A stretch of 64,000 nt of DNA from Scatophagus argus. Taxonomy: Eukaryota; Chordata; Actinopteri; Scatophagidae. Location: the NCBI RefSeq assembly GCF_020382885.2, contig NC_058511.1:7898064-7962063 (forward strand), read 5' to 3'. Below the pieces are notes generated by a model. It ran no database searches, was not told the DNA's origin, and was given only the letters and a program-made list of their open reading frames with translations. Of the stretch, positions 12,438 through 25,249 are shown piece after piece; within the stretch, counting starts at the first letter, position 1, and each line of letters starts with the position of its first letter. Both the position numbers and the translations under genes were made by a program.

Positions 12438-12790
12438 AATGACGATGGTGATGATGATGATGGTGGTGGTGGTGGTGGTGCATGGAGTGAGGTAAGAGAC
12501 TGATGAACTTGCCAGTGATGTTGATGTTAAGGGTGATAAGTAGTTTGATATGTAGGATGGTGTCGCTGGTGGTGATGATGAAGGAGCTGATGACTATGAT
12601 CAATGGATTTTATGATTAGAATGACAGTGAAGGTGATGATGACAAGGACCAGAGTAAGTATAGAGATGCTGATGAAGATGATGATGACAGTGATGTGATG
12701 ATGACAATGATGGATGAGTGAGGTGCTAAAAAATTATGAATGACAAGGCAAAAAAATGCTGATAATGATAATGATGATGACCATCAATAA
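12438..12790. repeat. Degenerate GAT/GGT trinucleotide tract
   Basis: Over roughly 350 bases the plus strand is dominated by GAT, GGT and GAA triplets (atgatgatgatggtggtgg, then gatgatgatgac further on) with interruptions. It looks like an old, decayed trinucleotide expansion; stop codons break all frames. Confidence 0.8.
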
Positions 12791-13085
12791 TGAGGATGAT
12801 GCTGTAGGTAAGATCCGAATCAGAATCAGATTTAGTCTGTCTACACATGCACAGATTTCTAATCCAGTTTCAGAGTTTGTACTTCCATGGACACACATGT
12901 GCAAACAGAAATATTGAAGTTAGATTACTGGATAGACATTCATTATGTGCTTTATGTACTGTAAATGTACATATACACATATATACCGTATATTCAGCCT
13001 GATTAGATCTGACAGTTGGACTTCAGATGAAGACGACATACTAGATGCAGTATATTTGAAATATTTACAAAAATTAGATGAAGAT

Positions 13086-13725
13086 AAAAGCAGTGGAAGG
13101 TAACAAAGTACATTTAAATTTTGAAGTACTTTTACTTCACATGAATGTTTCCATTTTATGTAGCCTTATGCATCTAATCTACTATATTTCAGAGGTTACT
13201 TGTTAGTGGTAGTTAGTAGTACTTGTTTTCAGTAGTATTTGTTTCACTTAGCCTCATAAGATAAAAATGGTGGTATTCCAACTTTTTTTTTTTTTTTTTT
13301 TGGCAGTTTGAAAATTGTGCACAATTGCGCATCATAGGACTTTGTTTTCTTTCTTTGTCTTCTTCCTTTTACGTAATTCATAATTCATTTCACAATCTCT
13401 CAGATTTGGACTAATTAAACTGCTAAAGTATCAAGTGTATAAAGTCAGAAAAATCAGCTCTATAGTATATATCTATATATAGTATATATAGTATATATAT
13501 ATAGCTCTATAACAGTTACAACAGTAAAAGGCTGCTCACACACTGATACATCAGTATTAACTGTTCAGTAATGGGCTATATAACAATATGTCACACAAAA
13601 GTTTTCTGCATTTTGCACAGAATGAATAGAACTTTTACTAAATTGCATATAGCTTATAATACTAGGAATAATTTTGCATTGTGGTATTGGCACTTTTGTG
13701 TGCTAACACAAGGGCCTGAATGGAT
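13086..13725 (+). repeat. Long copy of the teleost 'aagtacttttacttcaca' repeat
   Basis: The left end reads gtggaaggtaacaaagtaca and the right end tggtattggcacttttgtg followed by gcctgaatgg, as expected for the two ends of the same repeat type seen at 4150-4800. The middle contains poly(T) (13283-13301) and a TA-rich palindromic stretch (13460-13503). The copy is diverged and non-coding. Confidence 0.6.
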
Positions 13726-14962
13726 AAGAAGAAAAATAAGGAGGAGGAGGAGGAAGAGGAGGAGAAGAAGGACTCTGACTGTTCTATCAGCTCTACAGGC
13801 ATCACCATCTAAGCACTGCAACAGTTTGAAGCAGACTGACTGCAGTTCTGCTCATCACAAGCACGTCGCACAAGAGAGGGTTTCATGTATTTGCTGTGTC
13901 TCCCCCAATCAGGCATCTCTGCTGCACTGTGAGAAGTTAATCTTTGTTGATGGTGTGTTGTGCACTCTTCCGTGGGCCGGTTGGGTTGGGATCTCTCCTG
14001 GAAAGCCTGGTCTGTGCTCATATTGAGGGGGGATAATTACCAAACATGCAGCCGACAGCAACGACACAAAAGCCGCTTTGACTTCCTCACTGCTGGTTGC
14101 CTCAGAGAGACTGTCCCTCTCCCTGCTCACCCTGCTCACCCAGACCACTTCTCATCACTCCTGAGAGGCAGAGACGTCTTGTTCCATAACAAGACATGAA
14201 ACTGACTTCTTTCAGCTCCAGTGAACTGGACATAAACCCCGACTGACAACCTCCAGTGCTCAAACAGAACAGGGAGAGGACGGGTGGGCCGGGACAGGGG
14301 ACATGGGAGGGGTGGGGGGCGGCACAGGGCACTCTAAATAAAGTTGTTATTCACTTTAATCTTGCATCTTGGGGTGGGGGGGGGGGGGCTCACCAAAGCA
14401 ACTTTCAGTGAAAACTGATTTGTACACTTTCAAAGGAACAACTGTGCAACATTTGCATTTCTGGAAATCTTTCACAAATGTTTGTCAAGTTTTAACAGTC
14501 TCCGATGAGTAAATTTCTAATTTCTCTTGGAGCCACCTTCCCCCTCTCAGAGTTCAGCACATGACAGCAATGAGAGCACGACGTGCTGTAAATGTAATGG
14601 GCCGGGAGTGATTGTTTCTGACAAGCAACAAAACACATCGTCCCTCCCCTCAAATTAGTCCCCCAGGAGGGGGTGAGGTGAGGGGTTCACGTCCCTGGAG
14701 ACGCATGGACAGGACGGCATGCTAGCATACAGCATGGACATGCGTGTGCTTGCCCTTAGTGATTCCAGTGATTTAGTTTATTGACTTAGTAGTCTAGAAC
14801 CTCTAAGTGGTGATTACGATGAAGAATCCACAACCGCTGCAAACAAAGCAAAGTTTTTTATGTTTTCGATTTTAAATAGCCTCCTTTGAGATGTTAGATA
14901 TATGTGGTAAGAATATTATTATTATTCATTTATTTATTTTACCTGCTTAAAAAGTTGTTTAA

Positions 14963-15045
14963 TCTTAAAGGTCCAGTGTGTTGGATTTAGTAGCGTCTAA
15001 CAGTGTGGTGGAAGTTTGCAACTAACTGAACATCACTATTCCATT
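14963..15045 (+). repeat. Fragment of the teleost 'aaaggtccagtgtg' repeat
   Basis: Begins aaaggtccagtgtgttggat and continues tttgcaactaactgaaca. This is the recognisable 5' part of a common fish repeat, cut short here. Confidence 0.55.
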
Positions 15046-16289
15046 TTTGAGACTATCGGAGTAGAATTTGGTTTAATATTAGCTATAATATTTAATGTTC
15101 TATTTTGATGAATTATTTTGAAAATAAATTTAAAGGTACCCTTGATTTGCATTTTGATGTTCCTCAACAAACTTGAGTGTACTGCATGCTAAAGGCTTAG
15201 CAGACACATTTCATGCCTTTTTTTAAAACCCAGAAACATTTAATAAACAAAACTGTTTCCATGGTTTGAAACCATATCAGCTCATGGTGTTTTTCTACTG
15301 CTCATCTTTCATCGGTGTATTGGCTGCCTTTAATTGCTAATTACTTCTACAACCTGTTGAAATGCATTACTGACTTCTGTAGTTTCTGTGTGAATCATGT
15401 CACCTCTGTGCTCTGGGCATGAAAAATATAAGAAAAACCTTATTTATCTGTGTAGCATAAATAAATTAATTGTTGTGGTCGTGCATGCCAGAAAGTGAAA
15501 GTGTTCTGCCAAAATGAAGCACCTCTAGGTATAAAGTTGCAGGACAGTAATATACATAAGCCTTTTGCTCCTATGAAAATAATTAAGTTTAAAATGAAAT
15601 TAGAAAGACCCCAACAAAACCTTGAAGTAGTTCCGATCAGGTGATTTCAAATTGAATGGGTGGTGTGGAAATCATTTTTTTTCTTTAAAACTGAAGCAAT
15701 CAATGTTAAAACAAAGAAAATCAGTGACACAAAGTAAAAGCTGATTATACAGACAAAGTTTGTAACAGCAGAGGAGCTGAACTGCAGCTCTCTGTTATCC
15801 ATCTATGTTATTCATAGTGGGCCTGGGATGAATAGGCAGTTAGACTGGGAAGAAAAGGCAGTTAGCTAGTCAGTTAGCAAGGGGTTAGCTTTAAAGCAAG
15901 CCCTGATTTGTGAACGAGGGAGTGGGAGGAGTGGTGGAGGGCTTGGCGTTCAGGAAAGCCTCTCCTGGGCCAGAAGAAAAGGATTTGGCCCAGATGCAGG
16001 CAGCGATGTTAACTTTGAGTGGCCCCTGTGGCTCAAGCTCAGTACCCCCTCCTTCTTACTTCCCAAGCCCCCAGGTTGCCTTTGCATGACATCATCCCCA
16101 AACTATGCCCCCCATACCCATGTGAATCTGAGCTGTCACAATCGGCAGCCACCCACCCTACCCCCCACCCCACCATTAAACTGTACTGTGCCGCAAACCC
16201 ATAAGTCCCCCACCACCACCACCACCCCTTTTCCCACTCTTCTACTACCACCAATCTCCTCCCTTCTTCTTCTTTTTTAACCCCCAGAA

Positions 16290-16640
16290 AGGCATTGTTT
16301 GAGTCAGGGCCTGATCAAAAAACTGTTGCCCGCCAACCACAGGGCTTTCTGTAAATTCAATAAGGCCACCTTAAAGATTTTCCTAATTAATGGATGACAT
16401 CTTTGGCTGGAGGAGAGGCTAGGCATTCTGCTCCAGCTCGCTCTTTGTTCGCCTCCTAATTAACTTTCCTAGGTCACTCAGGTCCCCGCAACCTGAGAGT
16501 GAAGAGCCCCCATTGAGGAGGGAGTTGTAAACTTACTTTTTTTGCCTCGGCACTTAAAAGGGGAAAGCAACTATAGGGAACAGAAAATATCCTATTTAAG
16601 TCCTTTGTGAGTGAACTGCTTGCACATGTTCCAATAAAAG
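16290..16640. promoter_or_regulatory. Candidate conserved non-coding block
   Basis: Unique text rich in homeodomain cores (cctaattaatggatgaca, cctcctaattaactttc) and free of satellites. It sits between pyrimidine-rich low-complexity DNA (16020-16280, 16660-16720). A forebrain or retinal enhancer of NR2E1 would fit, by inference only. Confidence 0.3.
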
Positions 16641-19600
16641 AAGTCTTCTAAATAAGCTGCCATGTTGCTCTCCGCTCCCCCTCTTTCTCCCTTATCCCAC
16701 CTCTTTCACTCCCAGCTCCACAGAAAGGTTATGAATGATAGCTCTGGGTTGAGGGGGGTGTAAAGGGCCAAAGGACAGCATCTGGGCATTGTGGAATTGT
16801 GAGCATCTGAAACTTTGAGGGAATTTGAGGATGGGAAAGCACTGAGCTGCTGGGTGGTGGGGTGCATGATTGAGAAAATGTGGTGAATATGAGGGAAAAA
16901 AAAAAAAACAAGTGCCTCTTTGCCCTCGTCATTGTTTGGGTTTTTCTAAAGGACCCCATGTCTCCCAGCTGCTTTCGTCACTTCTCATGTTCATCTTTCA
17001 TAGTTTAAAAAGACAGTCCTACAGAAACACAACTTCATATGAAAGACCTTCACCAAACACAGTCTGTTGCGGCCATGAGACTTTAAACTGGACACAAAGA
17101 GAGACAGCGTGCCTTCTACTGTCATATTTCATTACAGATTGGTTTTATTACAAATTAAGTGCTGCATTTGTTGCGTACCAGTGGAGTTTTAAGCACAGAC
17201 CTAATCTTTCCACTTGTGCAATTAAGGAAAATTAAAACAAGTAAAGAGATTTATCCTAGGAGCAATGAACACATACATCATCACATAGTTCATAATAAGG
17301 GAGCATATTTAAAATGTCCTGGCAGATATTTCTTAAGTGGTCAAAGAAATATTCCATATATTCAATAAAAATATTCAATAAAAGTTTGCGACAGTGTCTC
17401 AAAAAAAATAATCAGTAATTATAAATCCACATCAGAAGCAGACAGATGAATGAACACTACAGTGTGAACACAACCTTAATTCACAAATTTAGGAAGCTTT
17501 TTGCAGCAACATCTGGCTCTCTGATTAAACCTGTAGCCATTCAGTGAATCACCATAAACACGTTCATGATATGTGGTTGTGTATTTGTGTTAAGGCCCAT
17601 CTTGGGATGGGAATTACACAGTAGCTGTTTACACCATCATTACCTCAGAGACGGTGTTCATTCATTTAGTGGTTACAGGTGTAACGACGGAGCCAAATGT
17701 GGGACATTTGTGATTGAAGCGTATATTTTTTCACTTGTCCGTGAGACGCTGGTCTTGTTTATATGAACTGCTTAGACACACCAAAATGTGGCCTCTCCAC
17801 TAAACTCAGACAGCATGCAGGAATTCAGTCATTCATCATCAATTTATGTCAAGTCAAAATAAACAGGCTGTGCTGTATAAAAGTATTACATACCAAAAGT
17901 GTATCGACCACTCGTCCACAAATGCCACATGTTCATCAATATTCTCATCATGTCACCTGACACACACTCATACACTGACCCAGATCTGCTCATCACACAC
18001 ATTATGTCTCAGTCTGAAAACAGAGGAGGTCACATGGCCTGATTCTATCAATGAATCACCGGAGCCCCGTGCGTCTGGGTGTGTATTGAGACCCGTGAGG
18101 TGAGTGTGAGGTTCCTGTAGACAGCTCCTGTGCAGCAGGGTCCCTGAGGGTTAATGACGAGTGGAAACTGTGACCCCGGACCGTGACCGTTGAACCTGAC
18201 CCGTGAGAGACAGCAGGATAACATCAGGAGAAGCAGGACTGACTGCTGAACAGAGCAGGATCAACAGCGGAATTACTGTCAGAGTGACTCCAGGTGAGCC
18301 GCTGCTGATGACAGCCATTCTGTGCTTAATCTGTCTGACGGCCGCAACCACTGTTAACCCCACTGCTGCTTTTTAAAGACACTCCTTTGGAAGCTGTGTG
18401 TGTGTGTGTGTGCATGAAACTCTCTTGAATTTCTCTCTATGATAGGCCACTGATGCCGCAAACCACTTGTTTCTCCACTTGGTTTGAGCTTCAGCGTTCA
18501 GAGTGATAAATGATGCAGGGTCTGACACCTTGATTCACTCAGGGAGGAATGTTTCTGTTAGGCCTTAAATCTGAGTTTGAGACAAGTACATAGAGAAGGT
18601 TTTTATGGCATCACAACTAGAACTGGAGCCAGTTATGGTCCAAAGCTCAACCTCCACAGGTGTGATGCACTGGACATACAATGAGATCAGGCTTTTCAAA
18701 TGAAAACTTCTGGGATTAACAATATTTGTATACTGATACATTCTGGATTTTCATTTTCAGTGAGGGAGGAGTGGGTGTGATTTTTTTTCATTATCAAACA
18801 CAAAATATTATTCCAGATTATGTCATTTTGATTTGAAATCAGTCATCTTATTGTCACCTGAATATATGTATCTAATTTAGACAACCTGGTGGGATTAATC
18901 AGACATATTGATCAACAACAAATCAAAATTTTATATTTAACGATAATAATGAAATAAATTAAGCAAACCAATTCATCATCAATCTGAAGAAGTTAATTAA
19001 AAACTGCTTGCAGCCCTTTTAACACTAAAATAAGTCAAATTAATGTAATCTATTTAAGTTCTTAAATTGTCCAAGAACACATTAGTGTAATTTTGTCAAA
19101 AGACAATCATCAGTAAATTATAAGTTTCTTTATGACGTAATGCTTCTGTGCCAAAGTTTTAATATCAGATTATAGTTTTGCAGATATTCCAACAAGCCAT
19201 ACAGGAGCAGCCATCGAAAAGCATTGAAATGTTTAAATAAAGTACTTTAAAGTGTATCTACAGATGTTTTTTTGTCGTAAACCATTTCTACAAAGTTTAA
19301 TCGTCTTTACCTGTATGACGCAAACATGGATTCACAACACAGAATGTATGTTGATTAACCTCTTGTTATTTCGGTTGCATTGATGAATGTTGTTGGGTAA
19401 ATATTGTTTTCATTATCAGTGAGTGACTGAATGAGAGGATGTGATGGAAAATGTTATTTGCATGTTTTCCCAATCCGTGTTCTCAAGACGTGGAAAGACA
19501 TAAAATATAACATGAAATTAAACAACAGTCTTGAAAACAAAACTACATTTGTGCAAACCGAGTCAAAGGCAAACAGCTAAGTAAAACACAGAAAGACAGT

Positions 19601-19767
19601 TCAGGATCAACATTAAAAACCTGCCAACTTACTCCATATATAAGGTCGTGTTTTTGTCAACTTTAGTGATTTTACATGCAGGCATCTGTATAAAATGAAA
19701 GCCTTTGGCTGCCTTGAATACATTATGCCCACATGATCGAGTTAACATACACACATACTGGCACTTT

Positions 19768-19788
19768 CACACACACACACACACACAC
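19768..19788. repeat. (CA)n microsatellite
   Basis: Uninterrupted CA run. Confidence 0.9.
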
Positions 19789-20039
19789 CACATGCAGACT
19801 GAATTTCTGTAGATACATTGATCACATCGCTGGCTCCTTGGCTCTCACATGTTTGTCTTTGCAGTGTGAACAGACTAAGCCCCTCTACTCAGCTGTCATA
19901 ATTTGTTAACGAGTCTTTTCAGGGAGGCAAAAAAGAAAAAGAGAAGACAGAAAAAAAGAAAAGAAGGGTCTTCATGAGTGACTGAAAGCAGAGGTCCATC
20001 CAGAGAGGGAACCCAGGGGCGACATCAGACCGATTTCAG

Positions 20040-20640
20040 ACCAGCCCGTGATGGCATCTCTGTATATTTTAATATTAATGACCCCGGCCGCAAAGCCGCC
20101 TCTAAGCCTCCAACAGGTGCCCCAGCCCCACTCGAGTCTGAAAAACAGGGATCATTCAACATCCCACTATCCTCCACCACCACCGGGCAATAAAGACTGC
20201 AAATGATGAGGATGAAGGCAAAGAGGAGGAAAGAAAAAAAGACATAAAGAGTGGAAGGGGAGTTAGAGAGTCAGTCATCTCCTGCAAATAAGTTTTTGAG
20301 TCACTTTCCCCAGCTGAAACACGGGTCGATATTCCCCCCCTTCCCTTGAGAAAGAGATTGACTTTTGTTTGGAGTTTGTGAGAAGTGGGAATCAGAAGCG
20401 GGACAATGGGACTCCCCACGGTGAGAGGCTGAGAGGAGCCATCTCAAATCAGTCAGCCAGAGGACTGACTAATCCGTCCATTGTCCCTCCCCAGCCACCG
20501 GCCGCACATCAACACATTCGCCCCCCATTGTCCCCCACCCTCATGCAGCGGGATTTGCTCTCCCCAACAGCCAGTTTTGTCCACGGCAGTTCGAGCGGAA
20601 GTTTCTCACTGACAATTTGCCCCAAATAGATTTGTCAGAG
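20040..20640. promoter_or_regulatory. Candidate GC-rich non-coding block
   Basis: Unique segment with higher GC than its surroundings (gaccccggccgcaaagcc, ccaccggccgcacatc). Two short open frames overlap it without any known motif. It could be a regulatory element or the exon of an unrecognised non-coding transcript. Confidence 0.22.
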
Positions 20641-20869
20641 CGTCCAACTGCACCGCACCGACTTGTGGGTTTCTGGGTTTGGGTTCTGAGTCTGGGTTTT
20701 TCAGGGGACTCTTCAATGGCGAGGCCTTGTTGTGTGTGTAAATGTGTAAATGTGCACGAGTTTGCATGCGTACATGCAGACATGGAGGAGATGGTGGGAC
20801 TCTTACTGGCCTGGTGTGGAGTCGAATGTTGCGTTTCTGATGATAGAAAAACCTGACACTTATGCCCCT

Positions 20870-21880
20870 TGATTAATTAACTTTAGGGTTAGAGTGAATG
20901 TTTCAATCATGAAATATTTTCTTCATAGCAGGCACATTAGTAGAGTATTGGCTCTTTATTAGTCATTAAAAAACTCTTATTAAGCCTTGTTCTGCTTGAC
21001 CATATTCTATGACTGCTAGACCCGTAACTAAGAGCTTTCCCGCACTAACTTCCTAATGACAGCTTTTTGATAGTAAGCAATGAGGCTGTTGGATATGAAT
21101 TATAATCTTAATATTAATAACACTCACATCCCACCCCCCCTACAGGACTTCACACATGCCCCACCCCAGCCACACACACACACACAATCAAACACTCACA
21201 GAACACCACAGACTGGCACTAAGTGCACTTCATTCTGTTCACTTTACTTTGTGTTTATATTTTTGATATTTTCCTTAAGTGCTCAGTTTTATATTTTGCT
21301 GCTATTTAGCCAAGAATCTTTACAAAATTTCGTTATGCTTGCATAATGACAATAAAGACTCTTGATCTTGATATGCTTTGCTCAGCATGGGCCGTGTGCA
21401 GTGGTTGTATCACTAGAATAGTAAGTCTCCCATAACGAGACTCCCTTACTCTTATGTAATAAAACATAAAACTACAAGTTAATCGTGTCCAAATAACTCA
21501 AAATTAACTGTTTGTGACTCAGCATATATTCCCCATTCTAAAGTGATGTATTGCTCCTCAGTAATACACTAGTAGTTTGAGTTGGGTGTGAGACTACTAG
21601 TGAATTAGTTAAGGGAGAATTCGTATACTGAGCAAAGCATATTAAGTATATAATTCGTAGACAACAACTTCCTTTCTTACTATCAATAAGCTGTCATTAG
21701 GAAGTTGCTGAGGGGAAGCTCTCAGTTGATGGCCTAGTTTCCTGCAGGATATGTTCATGCAGAATAAGGCGTTAATAAGTGCTTCATAATGACTAACAAA
21801 GAGCCAATGTGCTACTAATGCGTCTGCAGCTGCTTCATGGTTAATATGTACCCTAACCTGAAATAATCTCCTGAAACATT
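20870..21880. mobile_element. Long inverted-repeat element, split by a LINE-like tail
   Basis: The left arm (about 20883-21119) and right arm (about 21628-21875) are imperfect reverse complements. For example attggctctttattagtcat at 20948 pairs with atgactaacaaagagccaat at 21788, and acttcctaatgacagctt at 21048 pairs with aagctgtcattaggaagt at 21689. The left arm is interrupted by a foreign insert at 21121-21372, after which the arm resumes as atgctttgctcag, mirrored by ctgagcaaagcatat at 21628. No transposase frame is present, so this is a non-autonomous, foldback or MITE-like element. Confidence 0.7.
21121..21372 (+). mobile_element. 3' tail of a non-LTR retrotransposon, 5'-truncated
   Basis: Ends with tttcgttatgcttgcataat, then gacaataaagactcttgatc and a short CTTGAT tandem, the typical 3' end of teleost LINEs or their SINE relatives. 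There is no ORF; the insert is only about 250 bases. It sits inside the left arm of the inverted-repeat element, so it arrived later. Confidence 0.6.
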
Positions 21881-21924
21881 TTACGGCTACTCGGGATGCC
21901 AGCTGCAGTGGAAGATCCAGTACT

Positions 21925-22080
21925 GATACCACACTGTAAAAAAATACTCCACCCAGTGATCATCATGGATGAATCTAATATTATAAACTTCTAAATTATC
22001 AAAAATAAATTAAGTTATTAAACATAAAATGTTTGGACTTTTGCGAAAAAGTAGTAAAGTAGAAGTTTATGTTTACACTT
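21925..22080 (-). repeat. Fragment of the 'accacactgtaaaaaaatac' teleost repeat
   Basis: The stretch gataccacactgtaaaaaaa followed by tactccaccc matches, in reverse orientation, the right end of the repeat seen at 13086-13725. It adjoins the inverted-repeat element directly. Confidence 0.45.
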
Positions 22081-22589
22081 GAGGATCTTTTATGAGTTGA
22101 CCTGCTGCAGTTTCTTCAAAAGGGTTTGTTGGGTGAAGTAAAGAGCGAATTTATTCACATAAGACTGGGCCTAAAATGTGTGTAATGTGTGTGATGAGTC
22201 TCTGTAAAGTTAAATGCTCAGTAGGCCTCATGGGACAAACTGTCACATTACTGGATTCTGATTGGCTGGATTCACAGGAGTGTCCTATCGTCAGGATCAG
22301 ATGCAATTACGGGATTAGGTGGTCTCAGTCAAGATTACACCCAGTTAATGCTGACTGCTGACCCTTACAGTGAAAACATCCAGACAGAATTACTCGACAT
22401 TTTAACGACATTTTCACTCACAAAAACTAAACGGTGTCTTTATTGATTACTACAAACCATGAAATCAGGCACCTTAAAATTGTGAGTGGACTCGCGGACA
22501 GGTAACCTGGTGCGGAACTGTCCGTGGTGCTGAAATCCAGCTGCATATTTCTCACTTATTTGGGACGTTTAATCATATGTCAGACTTTC

Positions 22590-22870
22590 GAGTATTAATA
22601 TGATCTAGGAGAGGTTTCTGCAACCCGGAAGATCCGCACATGCCAGCGGAACAGCTGAGGGAATCACCGGCGAGCTGAAGATGATTCTGCCCTCCCTCCC
22701 CCGGTCACTTTTATTAAAGGATGCACGGCTGCGTGGGTCTCTGGTCGGCTTCAAGTCTTCTCATTATTTGCTCTCTGGAGCTTTGTGACTTCTCCCTAAA
22801 GCCAATTGGTTTACGCCTGGTCGGTTAGGGGCCTGCACAGTGATAGCAGTGCGTAAAAAGATGGCTTAAC
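22590..22870. promoter_or_regulatory. Candidate upstream regulatory block of NR2E1
   Basis: Unique, moderately GC-rich stretch about 3 kb upstream of the NR2E1 start, containing a CCAATTGG palindrome at 22802-22809 and several CpG. No splice-linked coding exon can be drawn from it. Confidence 0.25.
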
Positions 22871-23269
22871 TGAGGCCTTCAGTCAGAAATATAAAAATCT
22901 AGAAATGCTGCATTTTGAATCATCAAAGTGTCAGTCTGAGCTGGAAAAAATAAAATTAAAATCAACAGGTGTGTAAAAAGGAGCATAATCTAACAACCCA
23001 AACACCCCCAAAGCCATTCAGAGGACGTGTATGCTCACTCTGCATTGTCCTGTAGTGACTCCAATTGGACTCTCACTCGTCCCGCGTTGTTAAAGTCTGT
23101 CCCATAGTATGTCAAGTATCCGCATACTGATGCTGAGCTCACCCATAAAAAAAACAGATACACAATCCACTGGCCCCTTTGTTAGCATCATTTCATTGAC
23201 TGTTGGAGGAGAAGGGAGTCACTAATACAAAAAAGTGAAAGAAGGCAACCCCGGCAACCATGATGTTGG

Positions 23270-24110
23270 TTATATTTGTGTAAAGGCTATCAGTGAATGA
23301 CGAGGATTAGGACGAGTTAAGGAGATTATGTCACACATTCACCATTCACCCACCCCCGGCAGCCACCCACACACATGCACACACACACACACACACACAC
23401 AATCCACCACGCACACACTAACATACGCACGCGCTACTGGAAATAACTTAAAACGTTATTGATCTGTGTGATTTCCGATTGAAACGTTAATTCAGCGTTA
23501 GGTAGGTTTTGGACATGAATCACCAATCAGATTTTTTTTTTAAAAAATGCCGTTACCTTTATGACAAAGAGTCTGTAATCGTCCCTATAATAAAAGTGTA
23601 TTGTAGTCTTTATTATGTGAGGCATTTATATGAGATTAAAATATATATGCAGTTACAAACGTACAACTGGGAAGGACCAGAGGCTTTCTGTGCGTTCCTG
23701 CAGAAAAATCAAAGGAATATTATAGCGATTTCTCCTCAGGCTTGTTAGTCTCCAGACTTGGCTGTTCGGCTAAAGGGCAGGTTGAAAGACAACAATGGCT
23801 GATTGCAATTAACTACGCCTCTCCGCCTCGCCCCTGTCCGCTTAAATCGACACTTTGTGAGTCCATATGGCCTCCAGTGTACCGTGGGAATGAACACAAT
23901 TAAAAACAGAATATGGATTTCTGGAGTTACCCGTTGAAAGCACAGCAAGCTGTCAAGGTCAGGGTGTCAGTGAGCGGGGCCCTGCAGGCCCGACCCTCCG
24001 GAGAGCCGGACACGACGCATCCCGGTGTCCGAAAACACGAACACCGGCTGCAGGGGTTGACGGGAGGTGCGGACGGCAAAGTCAGCCTTAATCCAGTTTG
24101 AGTTAGTAAA
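23270..24110. promoter_or_regulatory. Candidate conserved non-coding block upstream of NR2E1
   Basis: Starts as ordinary text, passes a (CA)n run (23371-23401), then becomes unique. A SOX-type acaatgg at 23792-23798 is next to gattgcaattaac, and 23940-24080 is CpG-rich (cggagagccggacacgacgc). SOX2 is a known partner factor in neural stem cells, so a SOX site near NR2E1 is plausible but unproven. Confidence 0.3.
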
Positions 24111-24602
24111 CTAATTAATTAATCTGAAGGCATTGATGCAGAAGAGAGTGTGGAGAAGAAAAAAATACCTTTTTTGAAAAAAAAAAGATATTGTTACATT
24201 TGAGTTTCTAGACAAGATGTGATGTGATGGTGCGGAGAGCTCGACGGACAGACAACACACAACAGTGTAGGTTTACACTAAAGGCAGGAGCGAAATCATA
24301 CGCAAAACAAAACGAGAGAAAACGTTCTTTAAACATTTCAGAATGTTTCGTGGAGCGCAGAGGCGGTGTTTGTAAGAATCTGTGCGCTACAACAATAACA
24401 ACAACAACAAACACCACTTTTAAAGGTTACATGTTTTCATTCATTTCTATATGTTTTATTCGTCTAAGATCCGACGCGAGAGCGCAAGTTTCACATTTCA
24501 AAGTTTAAATTTACACTTTCAATTTTTATGAACAACAAAATTCGCCACAGCTCACTCAGCTCACAGGTTTTCATGTCATTTATCATGAATATCACATTCC
24601 AG

Positions 24603-24647
24603 GAGATTGATTGATTGGTTGATTGATTGATTGATTGAATGATTGAA
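24603..24647. repeat. (GATT)n microsatellite
   Basis: Imperfect tetranucleotide run, about ten units, with GGTT and GAAT variants. Confidence 0.85.
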
Positions 24648-25249
24648 TATGTTTACTGTAGCTCTCAGAGGAGCTCACAACATTCACCTCAGCTGTTTAA
24701 CAGTTGCTCTGACTGATCATTGTCTACAGTGGGCCCCAAGTACTTATCCTTGAATTATAAGGACTGCATGTGTAACCAGACACAATTGTTTCTGCGCTTG
24801 TGTGTGTGTGAAACGGGGAGCATGACACTGTTTGAGCCCCCCCAGGATGTGCCTCTTGTGGTCTGACAGCATACCTCAGCATTCCTGATGTTGTCGAAGT
24901 TTTCTGCCCCAGATTTTATTGTATTGTTTTGTTTTTTTTTTTTCCTTATTGAATTTTGAATATGATTTATTGTATTTTGAGTTGCATACTTTGATAATGT
25001 TTCTACCGGGATTCCTATGAGTCCATTTTGGTGGGTTATTCTGAAAAATGTTTCCCAAATGAACAAATCTAAAAGTTAAAATCTGAAACACACTGACAGA
25101 TATTGTTTTTTTTTCTTTCCTTTTTTGTGTGTGTTGTTGTTTTTGCAATACCTCTTGATCCGTGAGCAAGGCACTTCACATCACTTGCACGCACACACAC
25201 ATATTCACACGGCCAGTCACACACACACACACAGTGCCTCACACGCCTG

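Larger units (their letters stand above)
9421..25249. other. Long intergenic region between OSTM1 and NR2E1
   Basis: About 16 kb between two divergently placed genes with no recognisable exon. It is a mix of repeats (listed separately) and unique blocks of balanced composition with many TAAT/ATTA homeodomain-type cores and SOX-like sites. NR2E1 is a tightly regulated brain gene, so distal enhancers are expected here. Stretches such as 17150-18060, 18420-19730 and 24110-25200 are plain AT-rich DNA in which I see nothing specific. Confidence 0.6.

Noticed and set aside
13571..14026. 151-codon plus-strand frame with an arginine-rich run
   Set aside because: It runs from a repeat copy into a GGA-rich satellite, which creates the arginine run; no protein family is seen.
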